Shown here: piece after piece, positions 52,172 to 64,000 of the stretch
How positions within the stretch are numbered: the stretch's first letter is position 1
Layout: each line of letters opens with the position of its first letter
Assembly: GCF_025118155.1 (NCBI RefSeq)
Contig: NW_026251391.1
Location: 313,501-377,500, forward strand
Reading direction: 5' to 3'
Source: Cokeromyces recurvatus
Taxonomy: Eukaryota > Mucoromycota > Mucoromycetes > Mucorales > Mucoraceae
Length of the DNA stretch: 64,000 nucleotides
The notes under the pieces: model-generated
What the model was told of the DNA's origin: nothing
Seen by the model: the letters and a program-made list of their open reading frames with translations, nothing else
Databases searched by the model: none
Translations under genes and position numbers: made by a program

Positions 52172-53467
52172 TTAGCCTGTGAACGAAAAGTTTGTTCTTG
52201 GTCTACCAATTCTACTTGATTTTGTCTTTTTGGCGGGTGTAGTAGAGCCACTTGTGTCATCATCTGTTCCTGTATTAATTACATCTTCGCCAGCACTAAA
52301 GAGTCTATCCACGTTGGAAGGACTAAGAGCAGGTGTAGACTCCTTGGATCCTCCATTTGCCACTGCTTGTTTCCTAGACCGCTTTGTAGGCCTTGACACT
52401 TTTTTCTGCTCTTCTTCTTCATCTGCCTTTCGTTTTAATTGTAATTGTAATTTATCATCAAGTTCTATAAATTATGTAATAATAATAAAAAAAAAAGTAA
52501 GTTAAATGACTCTTGATTCTTTTCGTATTTTCTTTTTATCTACCTTCATCATCTAAAAGAAGAGATACAATTTCTCTTGGTTTAAAATCAACTTGTCTAA
52601 ATTCGCCACCAGAAATAACAACTTTTTGAATCTATTTACGAATGTAAATGTAACATTCTTTTTTTTTTTTCTTTTTTAACTCACCTCATCCTTTTGTTTA
52701 GCCCTTTGAAGAATTCTTTCTTCAATTGTACCCTTTGTGATCAATCGGTATACAGTAACTTGTTTAGTTTGTCCTAAACGATGAGCACGATCCATAGCTT
52801 GCTGATCAACAGTAGGATTCCAATCACTGTCATAAAAGATCACAGTATCTGCAGCTGTTAAATTAATACCTAAACCACCAGCACGCGTACTAAGCAAAAA
52901 GATGAAAATTTCAGGTCGTGTTTGCCAATCTTGTACCATATCACGACGATCTGAGATTTTAGAAGAACCATCAAGTCGAAGATAACGATATTGTTTATAT
53001 CCAATATATTCTTCAAACAAATCAATCATACGAGTCATTTGGAAATAAATTAGACAACGATGACCTTCTGCCTTGAGTTTCTCCAGTAATTTATCTAAAG
53101 TTGCTAATTTTCCAGAATCTAAAATAAGATCTTTCATAGCTAAAATAAATTAAAAAAAAAATCAGTTTATATTTTCTCTCTATATTCTTTAAAGAACTTA
53201 CATGGCACTCTCATCCATGAGAACCCGTTGCCTGATACCGGCACAGTCATAATACCACCACTTGTCTTTCGTACAACAGTAGATAAATTAGATTGTTCTT
53301 CTTGCATTGATTTAGTAATATAGTTTGGAGTGCCAAAGAAACATGATCTGGTATTAATATCAAACATATAGTTTTGCTTTTCATGAATAAATGATACATC
53401 ATCACAAATAAAATCAACAGGTACAGTGTTTACCTATATTATAAAATTACTTTTAGATCTGTCCCTT

Positions 53468-53513
<46 letters not shown>

Positions 53514-53891
53514 ATAAACTTACAGCTGGTAAATAACATTGGCCGTATATATGGGTATCTTGAATAAACTTATCTGAAATATGTATTAATTCATCAAAAG
53601 GAGAATTATGAGTTATCATAAAGGCTGATAAAGGATTCATAGTTTCTGTAATAAAGAATAGTGCAGATGTATTGATAGTTGATTGAGGATAATCACTGTA
53701 TAATTTTCTTCTTGCACGTTGATCACGTCTAACTAAATGATCCATCCATTTTTCTATTAAACTAGCTCTAAATATATAGCTTGCTTCATGTGGCGTCATA
53801 TCACAAAATCTTAGGAATGAAAAGGCAGAATCTATAGCATACAAAGACAGTTATAGTATATATTAATAAAATATTATTGAGAATTAGATAT

Positions 53892-53930
<39 letters not shown>

Positions 53931-56900
53931 TTATCCTACCCGTTTCATTTGAAAATTCAGAATCATAAATGTATTTACTACTCCAAATACTCATAATATT
54001 ATCAAGATATTTTGTTCTAAATCCGGCATTAGTATCAGCACTAACTACTTTTAAGAAGCCACCATTCCTGTAAAGTCTCTTGGGGATATGATACTTTATA
54101 TGACTAGAAGCAGAATAAGAGCAATAAAGTGTGGTTTCTTTTGTAAGAGAACCTGTTTCACTAAATCTACAGAATGACAATGGGGACATGACATCTGCAC
54201 GTTCAAATAATTCTGGGTGATTACAAACTTTTCTGAATTGCATAACCAAATTCATTAAACTGTCCATATTCTCAATGTCACCTAAAGATGTTGCTTTTTC
54301 TAATAATTCTGAAATAGAAATCTTTTCTTTCAAGCCACGATATAATGCTTTTTGTCTGGCAGTTAACTCACAGAATATTTCTATTTCAATCTTTTCTCCT
54401 AATTCATGTTGAACATTACGCTTAATACGACGTAGCATGAACGGTTTCAAAATCATGTGTAAACGTCTTAATTGATGTTGATTTAAAGACCCTCTGTTTT
54501 CAGCATGGCTTTCAATATCTTTTGAGAACCATTCACTAAATTCTTCATGTGAATCGAATAGGGTAGGCATAATAAAATGTAGCAAAGCCCATAGCTCTAT
54601 ATACATATATAAAAAGAAAAAGAATAAATATTACATATAATAGTATTTATCATAAAATAAATGTGATTATTACCTTGCATACTATTTTGAATAGGTGTAC
54701 CAGTTAAAAGTAAACGATTTCGGCAATGAAATCCAAGTAATTGTTTCCAACGTGCACTAGAAGAACTTTTAATAGCTTGTGCTTCATCTAGAATCATATA
54801 TTGCCACTTAACACGTTGGAAATAGGTAACATCAGTAAGTACAAGCTGATAGCTAGTAATAACAATATGAAAAGGTGCATCCTTTCCATAAAGTTGCTTC
54901 CTATTCCAGAATTGACGAAGTACTTTACGATCTTTTGGATTACCCCAATAAGGAAGTGCCTAGAATTAAGCTGTTAATTTTTTTTGTACATTAATAACTT
55001 ATATATATATATATATATGTATATTACTCTAAATTGAGGAACAAATTTTGAGAATTCTTGTTGCCAATTATGAAGAGTAGAAGCAGGTGCAATTACTAAG
55101 AAAGGTCCCCAAATATTATGAACCTCCGCAAGATAAGCTAATAAAGAAATAGATTGGACAGTCTAACAATTTGATAATGTGAGAATAAAATTCTGAAAAT
55201 AATATCATTTTATTTTATATAACATTACCTTTCCCAAACCCATTTCATCGGCAAGGATACCATTAATACCTTGCTCGTACAAATTGGCTAACCAATTAAG
55301 ACCTTTAAGTTGATAGCTTTTAAGCTGGCACATCAACATGGTAGGCTGTGTAACTTCAGGCCCTGATCCCATGCTTGATGGCTCTTGAAAATTCATATCA
55401 TCAACTAAAGAAACAAACATAAGTGTATTTATCTAATAATAAATATATCAACTACTTACTATTCATTTCGTTTACAGGAACATGATCGCCGGCTGCAATA
55501 CGTCGTTCGCGAGCTCCTTGGTCAAATTCTCTGGTTTTTTCGCGCTGTTTAGCCAAAGCATTCTGAGCACTCAATCTAGCCTTCTCCTTTAGTACAGCTT
55601 CGTCCTCTTCATCAAAATCTACTTCCCCAATATTTGTGACGCCTGCATTATCATCTAATTCATCTGAAGGGGCAACAAGAGTTAAAGGTGTTGATAATCC
55701 AGAAGATGCCGGTAGTGCTGTTTCTTCATCTTCTTCTGTATCCTGTTTGATCTTCCTACCGATAAAGTGACTATAAAGTTCAGTTTGTGTAATTAAGAAG
55801 TTCAATTTACGAGCTTGTCTCTGAGCTTCTCTACGCTCTTCTTCTTGTTTCAGTCGATCAAGTGCCTCCTTTTCTGCCTTCTTACGTAATTCTCTTTCTT
55901 CTTTTTCATTTTTCTTCCAGAAAAGTAACATCTCTTTGCTAGCACGCTTAGCTTTATTTTGTAAATCACGATTAGCACGACCACCATTTGTAGCAACACG
56001 TCGAACTTCTTTTTGACAGTACTGAGCAATTTTCTTACAATTTCCAGAACGAGTTGCTTGAACACGAGACAAGATACGAGTCATCTATAATTAGGATAAT
56101 AATAATAAAGTAGGATAAATATACTATTGTTAAACTGGAAAAATAAATAAATATAACTTACTCTTGGGATATCTTTTCTTGCAATAGTTAACCAAATCTT
56201 ACGTCTTTCATCTTCTATCTTACGTTCATTTCTTGATTTACGCTCTTCTTTTGTCTCAAAATGAACCTCAGTATCTGTTGATTCATCCTCATCAGTTTGA
56301 TTCTGTGTTTGAAGTGATTTAAACTTCTTGTTTTGCCTATTTAGTTTCAGTTTCTTCCTAAACATATTACTAGTTGGCATGCGGGTTCCATATTTCTTTT
56401 CATAGATCTGTTCTATACGTTCTTTCATTTTTATGTGCCTTCTCTATATAATATCCAATAAGCAAAAATAAATATAAATATATGCTATATATAATAAACA
56501 AAATATATCCATTTCTTTTCTTACAGCTTCTTTCTTTTCATATTCTTCAATTACACGTTTTCTTCTTCGATGAACTTCTATCATAAATTGAATCATTTCT
56601 TCTTTGTGAGTCAAAAGTATTTCATCGTCGTCATCATCATCATCTTCATCAGATAAAATCAATTCTTCTCGAGTACGCTTCGCAAGTGGTTTTTTAGGCT
56701 TTAATCTTGTGTCATCTTCACTTAACTCATCTATAGTAGAATCAGTATTATCGCTATTTTCATGAGCAGCTATACAGAAACAAGATAAATCAGCTACTGA
56801 TGTCATTCGTAATAATGCATTTGTATATTATATAACTTACTAGTAGTATTCTAGTGGTAATAAGAGAAACAGTAAACAGTAATATGTAGTTTAAAAAAAA

Positions 56901-57923
56901 TTAGTTTTAGAAGTTTTTTTAAAAAAAAAGGTATCTCTTACATTTGTATTCGATAGTACAGGATCTACTATTTCTGTTGTAATTGCAGTATTTCCAGCTT
57001 TAGGAGATCTTATCAAAGGAATGTCTTCAGTATCAGTGTCTGAATCAGCCATTTGATATTTTTCTTCGCCATCACTGTTAAGTAAATTTTGAATACCATT
57101 ATTTCGGCGTTCAATAGGATCAAAGACAGTAAAGTTTGGAGAACTTGAAGGAATAGCTTGTGCTGTTGATTCAGTTGGTGTATATGTTGCTTTTTGATCA
57201 GAATTATCTGATGAAAGTAGCTGAGATATAGACATAACTGGAGAAACGTTTGACTGATTGCGATCCTATTATAAAATAATTAAACTATCCGTATACATAA
57301 TTTTTATTTTTATTTTTATTTTTATTTTTATTTTTATTTTTTTAATTTTTTTTGATTTTTTTTTATTTTTTTATTTTATTTTATTTTTATTTTATTTTTA
57401 CCTGTGGTGGTAAAAGTGTTTCGGTTACCTTTATAAAGAAGGAAAATGTTAGTTTGTTTTTTTCTTAGGAAAATAAGGATAAAAAAAAATTCATACGGGA
57501 GCAGCTGTAAAATTACTACGGACTGGATCATACAAATTGCTTGATTGTATAGATGGTTGTAATGAATAAGATGTTGTATGTTCCCTTGTACTTGAAGGAT
57601 ATTGTTGTGGATTCTATTATAAACTTATCATAAGCTTCTAACTAGAATTTTATTAACATTTTGTTTAGTTTTACCTGCTCCCAAGATGATGCTTGAGAAT
57701 AAGTTGAAGTATAATTTTCATGAGTTGCATAATTTGATGGTTGAGATGAACGAGATGAATAAGAAGTATGAGAAACATAGCTTCTGTTAGCTATAGATCC
57801 AGGAGTATATCTATTATATTCCCATTCATCAGTTGTGATGGGTGGTAACGAAACATCTGAAGATGCTTGCTCGGCGTGTGCCTGTTGCCGATGTGATGAC
57901 TGATTAGATTGATCAAACGCCAT
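52172..57923 (-). CDS. INO80: INO80 chromatin-remodelling ATPase
   Basis: Catalytic Snf2-type subunit of the INO80 nucleosome remodeller. About 14 exons. The N-terminal ~350 residues are disordered (Ser/Gln-rich, acidic runs such as [10 protein letters not shown]). Then the DBINO domain that binds Arp/actin partners: [65 protein letters not shown]. Helicase lobe 1: [20 protein letters not shown] then [10 protein letters not shown] (Walker A), [38 protein letters not shown] (DEAQ box), [10 protein letters not shown]. The long INO80-specific insertion lies between the lobes (about 54250-53170). Lobe 2: [75 protein letters not shown] block. The C-terminus ends in an AT-hook-like [13 protein letters not shown]. 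Two introns carry long (TA)n and poly-A repeats. Confidence 0.94.
57301..57400. repeat. (TTTTTA)n simple repeat in INO80 intron
   Basis: Nearly pure tandem TTTTTA units at 57301-57340, degenerating into mixed T/A runs. It lies within an intron near the 5' end of INO80. Confidence 0.8.
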
Positions 57924-59272
57924 TCATAAAATATTTTTCTTCAAAACAACTTTTTTTTTTTTGTTTAAATTTAAAGCTTCTTAATGTTGTTTATTTATTA
58001 TAATTACTTGTGATGAGAAAAATAAAAAAAGGAATATTTAGGAGGAAAGCGCGCTTTATATTTTTTCTATTATTTTTATCATAACCCAACCGATTAGAGA
58101 ACTTGCACGTCACTTTGTGACGCTACATACCTCAGTAGAATTTTTATTTTAATAAGGCTAGAGAAGACAATAATCCAGTAGACTTTTCTTATATGTATAT
58201 CAAAAATTATAATTTAAATTGACATATGATTTATATTTATAGACACGTATTATATGCTTACTTTATATAATTAATTATATAGGCATTTATATATTATTTG
58301 AAGCACTTCTTTAGTGCTGATTATTTTTCATTTATATTTTTTATTTTTAACTTGATAAAAACTTTACGCAAAGCAGATTAAGCTTTTCTCATGTGCACCG
58401 AAGAACTCAGACATCCAAAAGACTGCCCAGCTTGCGTTTTTCAGTTCATCTGAGTGTCAATGATTTAGGGCCCGTCAGAGACTAGAATGTCATTAGCCAG
58501 ACCAAGTATATAAATCAAACACCGTTTTAAAACATACCGTTTATAAATCGTATTGAAAAAAAATGTTTTCTCAGTTTTATAAATTGCACCAAGTTGTGGT
58601 TTACATGTCTGTATGGTTTCAATTATCTTCTTTACAAATAATGATCAGCAATGCTGTCAAATTCAGTATAAAAGTACATGAAAATAAAAAACAAAAAAGA
58701 TAATTGATGTGGTTACCATGGAAATTAATTTCTAAAAATGCAAATATCTATTCTTATATGTTTTTCTCTTTAAAAATTAATACTTATATTGAAGGTCATA
58801 TTCTTGTAAAATTATGTACATATAAACAGTGGTATGCATATATTATGAGTTCTTAAAGGAAAAGTCAATGAATCATATAAAGGCTAACTCAGTATTTCCG
58901 TTTTTTTTTTTTTTATCTGTAAGTTAAATATAATAATTTCGATCTTATTGCTGTATAAAGAATAATAAATCAAAGAATACAGAAATTTATTTACAGCTTA
59001 ATAAAACACAACATGTTTGTGTCTTTGTTTTCAAAATTAAGTCCTTAGCATGCTTTTCTGTAAAAATGTTCCAAGCCTAAGAAAAAACAATAGAGTCTTT
59101 TGAGCTTTTCAGAGTGTTTTTTAATGTCAAACCCTTTACCTTCTAGAATGATTCATTTATTTGATGTAAAACACTTGAACTAATAATTACAGTCACACAT
59201 GGAAATAAAGAACTATAAATTTTATTTAAATATATTCCTAAGCAATAATATTTTCAAAAGGAAGCAGTCTTA

Positions 59273-59318
<46 letters not shown>

Positions 59319-60497
59319 AAGAAAGAAAATAAATCAAATATGTATACATCATAAAAAAAGGAAGTTAAAGCACTAATTGAGATTAGAGCTTTCCTTCTCT
59401 CTCTTTAATGCTTTATGATAGGCAAGGTGGATTTAACATGAAGTAATGACGCTCTGTTTTAGACATAAATAGACAGTTATTTAAGCTTAAAAAATAATGC
59501 GAAAATGATGTCCCCTTTCTTTTAATATAAAATAAATAAATGACTTTCCATGATTTTGTTTATGCATGAAAAGTTGGCTACAGAATTAAAAGGAGATTAT
59601 TTTAGTTCTACTATCATATACGTATTTTAATAGATATATTTAATACTCGTGTAATTATAACATCTTTGTTAAGCTATTTTTTTATTGTATATAAATCTAT
59701 TCGAAGCTAATTTAAATTATCAATAATTAGCGTATCGTTATTTTATATGATAATCATTATTTCAAAATTCCCGGTTTATATGTGTAGATATATGTCTTTC
59801 ATGTGCAGGATATTTTATTATAGTTAGCTCTGGTTAATTTTTCTGCGGGATACATATAGAAATGGAAGATCTTGATAAGGAGCAAGAAATATGAGTTTTT
59901 ATTGCGTATGCCAAGATATGAAGAGCATACATTATGCAACTATGTATTCTAGATCTCTTTACTTTCCTTCCCTGTTTATATCTGTTAGAAAAAAATTGAT
60001 CATTAATTTCTGTAAAAATAAGTTGTGATACATTTTAATATGTATGCTTTTTTTTTTTGTAATATAATGTTGTCTTCTTTCATGTATATAAAATGTATAA
60101 TTACATTCGTTTTTTATAATGCATGCTATCATTATCAACATAATTAATAGTACATTGCATGGATGAGCTTATGCATGAAGCTTTATTTATGTTTAATATT
60201 GTATACTATATATCGTATTTTATTCTATTTTATGTTTCCTACTTTTCTCCTTTTAAGATTTCAACACATCACCCCCGAAGATCATCATATCTTCCCCTAA
60301 AAAAAATAAAAAAAAAATAAAAGGGAACTTTTGACTTTGAATGATATATACACATATATGTACTTGTATAAATACTTGTAAGGATTTATTTTTGTTCTTT
60401 ATTTTTATTCTTTATTCTTTTTTTTTTAAAAAAAAAATAATAATAATAATTATATATAATATAAATCTAAAGTATATCTGTGTATAATAAAGAAAAA
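57924..60497. other. 2.6 kb divergent intergenic region INO80 / isocitrate lyase
   Basis: No gene recognised. The INO80 side has AAAGCGCGCTTT at 58046-58057 and the inverted repeat CGTCAC-TTT-GTGACG at 58108-58122. A GC-richer patch lies at 58370-58500. A 41-bp A run is at 59274-59314. Short frames are low-complexity. Confidence 0.45.
59274..59314. repeat. poly-A homopolymer (41 bp)
   Basis: Uninterrupted A tract in intergenic DNA; one of many 25-42 bp A/T homopolymers in the window. Confidence 0.8.
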
Positions 60498-62316
60498 ATG
60501 ACTTATATCGATCAAGAAGAGTTTGAATTTCAACAAGAAGTTGAAAAAGTAAAGCAATGGTGGGCATCACCTCGGTTTAAATTAGTTAAACGTCCCTATA
60601 CTGCCGAATCAATTGTTTCCAAACGTGGTACATTTCCTACACAATATCGATCTGATATACAAGGTAAGAAATTATGGAAAATCCTTCAGCATAACAAGGC
60701 AACTGGTTTGACCTCCCATACATTCGGTGCTTTGGACCCTGTTCAAGTAACGCAAATGGCACCTTATCTTGATACCGTCTATGTTTCTGGATGGCAGTGT
60801 TCTTCTACTGCTTCTACTTCTAATGAACCTGGACCTGATCTTGCAGATTACCCTATGGATACAGTTCCTAATAAGGTTGAGCATCTTTTCTTTGCACAAC
60901 TATTCCATGATAGAAAGCAACGTGAAGCTCGACTTGCAATGACATCTGAAGAAAGAACAAAAATTCCAAAAATTGATTATTTAAGGCCCATTATTGCTGA
61001 TGGTGATACTGGACATGGTGGTATAACTGCTGTAATGAAATTAACTAAAATGTTTGTTGAACGTGGTGCTGCTGGTATACATGGTAATAATTGTTTTTTT
61101 TTTCTGATAAGAAAAGGAAGAGACTAATATGATTATATAGTTGAGGATCAATCACCTTCAACTAAAAAGTGTGGGCATATGGCTGGTAAGGTTTTGGTAC
61201 CTATTTCAGAGCATATTAATCGTTTAGTTGCTATACGTGCTCAATACGATATTATGGGCGTTGAAAATGTTATTGTTGCTCGTTCAGATGCTGAAGCTGC
61301 TACTTTAATTACTACTAACATTGATCCCCGTGATCATGAGTTCCTGGTAGGGTGCACTAATCCTAGTCTAAAACCTTTAGCAATAGTCTTGCAAGAGGCT
61401 GAAAGCAAAGGTATACAAGGGGCTAATCTTCAAGCTATTGAAGACGAATGGATTTCCAAGGCTGGTTTAAAGCGTTATGGCACTGCTATTGCCGAGGAGT
61501 TAACAATTTTGGGCAAGGGTCATCTAGCTGAACAGTATTTATTAGAAATTCGCTTCAAATCCAATGCTGAAGCTAGAGCTATAGCCAAGGAGAAATATGG
61601 TATTCATACTTTTTGGGATTGGGATCTTCCTCGTGCTCGTGAGGGCCTTTATCGTTATGAAGGTGGTACTGAAGCTGCTACTTCTCGTGCTATAGCTTTT
61701 TCGCCTTATGCTGATATGCTTTGGATGGAAACAAAGCAACCTATTCTTTCTCAAGCTGAACAATTTGCTAAGGGCGTATTGGCCGCATCTCCTAATTCTT
61801 TATTATGTTATAACTTATCCCCTTCATTTAATTGGTAAAGATATTATATACTAAGTTACAAATAATGGAAGATCGTTTATTCTTACAACTAATATTTAAA
61901 TTAGGGATGCTGCGGGTTTAAATGATCAAGATATGAAAACATTTATTCAAAAACTTGGAAAACTGGGCTTCGTATGGCAATTTATCACATTAGGTGGTCT
62001 TCATGCTAATGCTCTTGCTACTGGTATAATCATATAATTTATATATATATATATATTGCAATGCAATAATGTATTTACTTTATATATATATTGGTATTTT
62101 ATAGCTACATTTGCAAAGAGTTTCAAAGAAAGTGGCATGTATGGATATGTATCTAATGTACAACGCAAAGAAAGGGAACATAATGTAGATGTTTTGCAAC
62201 ATCAAAAATGGTCAGGCGCAAATTATGTTGATGAATTAATGAAAGTAGTAACAGGTGGTATGTCTGCAACAGCAGCAATGGGAAGGGGCGTCACTGAAGA
62301 TCAGTTTAAAAACTAG
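60498..62316 (+). CDS. ICL1: isocitrate lyase
   Basis: Glyoxylate-cycle enzyme cleaving isocitrate to glyoxylate and succinate, needed for growth on acetate, fatty acids and ethanol. Exons 60498-61083, 61141-61834, 61905-62023 and 62105-62316 give 536 residues. Start taken at the ATG of [11 protein letters not shown]. Motifs: [57 protein letters not shown], the catalytic [20 protein letters not shown] (KKCGH), [25 protein letters not shown], and [16 protein letters not shown]. The C-terminus ends GVTEDQFKN* without an SKL-type peroxisomal signal. The KKCGHMAGK form is that of true isocitrate lyases rather than 2-methylisocitrate lyases, but a mitochondrial paralogue cannot be fully excluded. 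Confidence 0.95.
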
Positions 62317-63445
62317 CTAATTTAAATGATAACAAAGAAATACATAAATAATAATAAAGCTTCATATGTATGTTGTTTGTGAATTAAATACCTATAAATT
62401 ATTATCACAGGAATAAAAAATGTTTATAAGATTTTGTGTCTAGTACGAGATTTATTATTATAATAGATATTGACTCTATTTACATACTAGTTTATTACTA
62501 TTATTATCTTAAATACTTGCCCTCTACTGAAATTTCTAAAAAATATAAATGCTGATTAGCGGTATACCTTCTTAATATATGAATTTCTTCAATATTAATG
62601 ACAAAATTCATCAGCTTGATCCAATGGAGATGAAAGGACAATATAAAGAATTTCTTAGGAAACCACTACAGTAGAATGGTACGAATGCTAACTAGGTGTA
62701 GATATGAAGAAGCCTATTGAAGAGCCTGAAACAAACTTAAAAGGATTCATGAATTTAAATGGTTATAATATACATATATAAATATATATATATATAATGA
62801 ATCGGTTAGAATTGAACAAGAATAAGAAACAACCATTTATTAATATATACAAGCTAAATATCTTTACCTTGGATTACTATTCAAAGGTTTGTTTGTTACA
62901 CTCTTTACTTGATAACACTAACTACTGCATGTTTCAAACAAGGTCAAAAATTCGAAGAAAACACTTTGAATAATATGTGGTGGAAAAAAAAAATCAATAG
63001 TGCTATATGCGAACTATTAATTATAAAAAGACAGGAGATAAGTATTTCATATGGTAGCTATTCAGTAAACAACTGCTACTAATATTCACAACACAAATAA
63101 AGGTATTCAGTTACAGAAAGAAAAAAGTAAATTAGTAACTATAACTCAATATGTTTTTGTGCTCTTTAAATCAAAACACTATAGCTGCAATTAATTCTTG
63201 ATGGTTAACATAAATGTTTATATTTGGCTTGATTATATAATGTTTTATTTTAATAATAAAAGGGAAAAGATGATAAACAAGAGAAAAAGTAGTGGTCAAA
63301 ATTAGTTTTATTAGTTGCATCTAAAAATATTATACTTCGGTTGTCTTGTCATACCATGACAAAATAAATAAAACAAAAACGACGATAAATTAGAATAATT
63401 AAGTCCTACTTTCAATACACCAAATTTCAAAAAACAAAAAATGAT
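62317..63445. other. intergenic with a coding-like relic
   Basis: No intact gene. Plus-strand relic at about 62583-62780 noted separately. The rest is AT-rich. Confidence 0.4.
62583..62780 (+). pseudogene. coding-like relic of unknown identity
   Basis: Frame one reads FNINDKIHQLDPMEMKGQYK then EFLRK. A one-base shift continues TTTVEWYEC, a stop, then LGVDMKKPIEEPETNLKGFM and NLNGYN. The overlap of protein-like text across a frameshift and a stop suggests a decayed ORF. No family recognised. Confidence 0.3.
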
Positions 63446-63516
63446 TGCGCGGTCGGGGAATCGAACCCCGGCCCTTCGCGTGGCAGGCGAAGATTATACC
63501 ACTTAACCAACCGCGC
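63446..63516 (-). tRNA. tRNA-Gly (anticodon GCC)
   Basis: Minus-strand 71 nt: acceptor GCGCGGT pairs with ACCGCGC plus discriminator A. The D arm contains TGGTTAAGTGG (A box), the anticodon arm TTCGC-CTGCCAC-GCGAA has GCC in the loop, and the T arm CCGGGGTTCGATTCCCCG contains the B box GGTTCGATTCC. No intron. Decodes GGC/GGT. Length and sequence are typical of eukaryotic tRNA-Gly(GCC). Confidence 0.97.
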
Positions 63517-63930
63517 GAGGTTAAGAACCGAGTAAGGTCGCGCGTAAAAAAGGACGTTCTTATATATCAAATTTTTGGTCACGTGACTTTACCCTGAAAC
63601 CCATATTACTTAATATAACCGTTACATTCCTTATCCAAATTAGGAAAAATTACAAATACCGACAAATAATTCACATTCCTCACTTTAATTAAATTCCTAA
63701 CCTAAATAATACACTCAACACTAATTACATTCCTAACGTTAAATTAAAAAAAAAAAAAATAATAATAATAACAATACATACTTGCTCCTATTCTCCCATT
63801 GGCACAATACGAGCTAATATACTAAATTTAACTATACTCTTACCCTAATTAATCTAAACCGTATTACATAAAAAAAAAAAAAAAAAAAACTCTAATTCAA
63901 ATTAAAAATACACAAACAAAATATACTATC
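63517..63930. other. spacer between tRNA-Gly and the edge ORF
   Basis: Contains GTCACGTGAC at 63578-63587 and a region with repeated attcctaac/acattcct words (63620-63740) that gives it an unusual C-rich plus-strand bias. A-run at 63870-63889. Could be the 5' leader or terminal region of an element whose ORF starts at 63931. Confidence 0.35.
63578..63587. promoter_or_regulatory. GTCACGTGAC palindrome near tRNA-Gly
   Basis: Perfect 10-bp palindrome containing the CACGTG core, about 60 bp upstream of the tRNA 5' end in minus orientation. It might serve the tRNA, the edge ORF or neither. Confidence 0.3.
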
Positions 63931-64000
63931 ATGCCTCCAAAAAGATTAATCCCTCAGCTCCTCAAAGATCTCGAACCGATTGTACAAGCAACTGTACAAT
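63931..64000 (+). CDS. 5' end of an unidentified ORF, truncated by the window
   Basis: ATG at 63931 opens 23 codons with no stop to the window edge: MPPKRLIPQLLKDLEPIVQA then TVQ. Too short to assign. Its position about 415 bp upstream of a tRNA gene, after an unusual repetitive spacer, would fit either an ordinary host gene or a tRNA-associated mobile element. Confidence 0.35.
   Translation, partial: MPPKRLIPQLLKDLEPIVQATVQ

Overview
The window is nuclear DNA of an early-diverging filamentous fungus, most likely Mucoromycota (zygomycete type). Supporting this are very AT-rich intergenic DNA, homopolymer A/T tracts of 30-42 bp, many short GT-AG introns (about 50-120 nt), a velvet factor and a Zn2Cys6 regulator, isocitrate lyase, and relics of a non-LTR retrotransposon and a TnpB/Fanzor-like element. 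The species cannot be fixed from sequence alone. There is no operon logic: genes are monocistronic and lie on both strands.

Layout, left to right. LSM8 (-) and MCM5 (+) are divergent, with G1/S-type sites (MCB and E2F-like) before MCM5. Then come an unrecognised low-complexity gene (-), ribosomal protein uL22 (-), and a phytochelatin-synthase-family gene (-) that lacks the catalytic cysteine. After 3.3 kb without a recognisable gene comes a velvet-domain regulator (+). At 13.9-17.1 kb there is a mobile-element graveyard: a decayed Fanzor/TnpB-like C-terminus (-) and a decayed LINE (+). Next are a serine-rich coiled-coil gene (+), uL13 (-), an acidic protein with a degenerate 2OG-dioxygenase-like domain (-), a ZIP9-type zinc transporter (-) and a mitochondrial MidA/NDUFAF7-type methyltransferase (-).

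The middle holds a 2.7 kb gap with coding-like relics, glutamate 5-kinase (+), a 970-residue Zn2Cys6 factor (-) whose DNA-binding domain is spliced through an 11-nt microexon, enolase (-), and an aldo/keto-reductase-like protein (+) with altered catalytic positions. A second decayed LINE (-) lies at about 42.1-43.0 kb.

The right part has RPN13 (+), a MARCH5-like RING-CH ubiquitin ligase (-), RPB7 (+) with a 12-nt first exon, S-adenosylmethionine synthetase (+), the INO80 ATPase (-), isocitrate lyase (+), tRNA-Gly(GCC) (-) and the first codons of an unidentified ORF at the window edge.

Most genes are conserved housekeeping functions: replication, transcription, RNA decay and splicing, proteasome, translation, chromatin remodelling, glycolysis, glyoxylate cycle, proline and SAM synthesis. 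No gene cluster or defence system is visible. The more unusual content is three enzyme-fold proteins that appear to have lost catalytic residues (phytochelatin synthase-like, 2OG-dioxygenase-like, aldo/keto-reductase-like), the Fanzor relic and the micro-exons. Family assignments were made by reading translated sequence against remembered family motifs; no database search was run.
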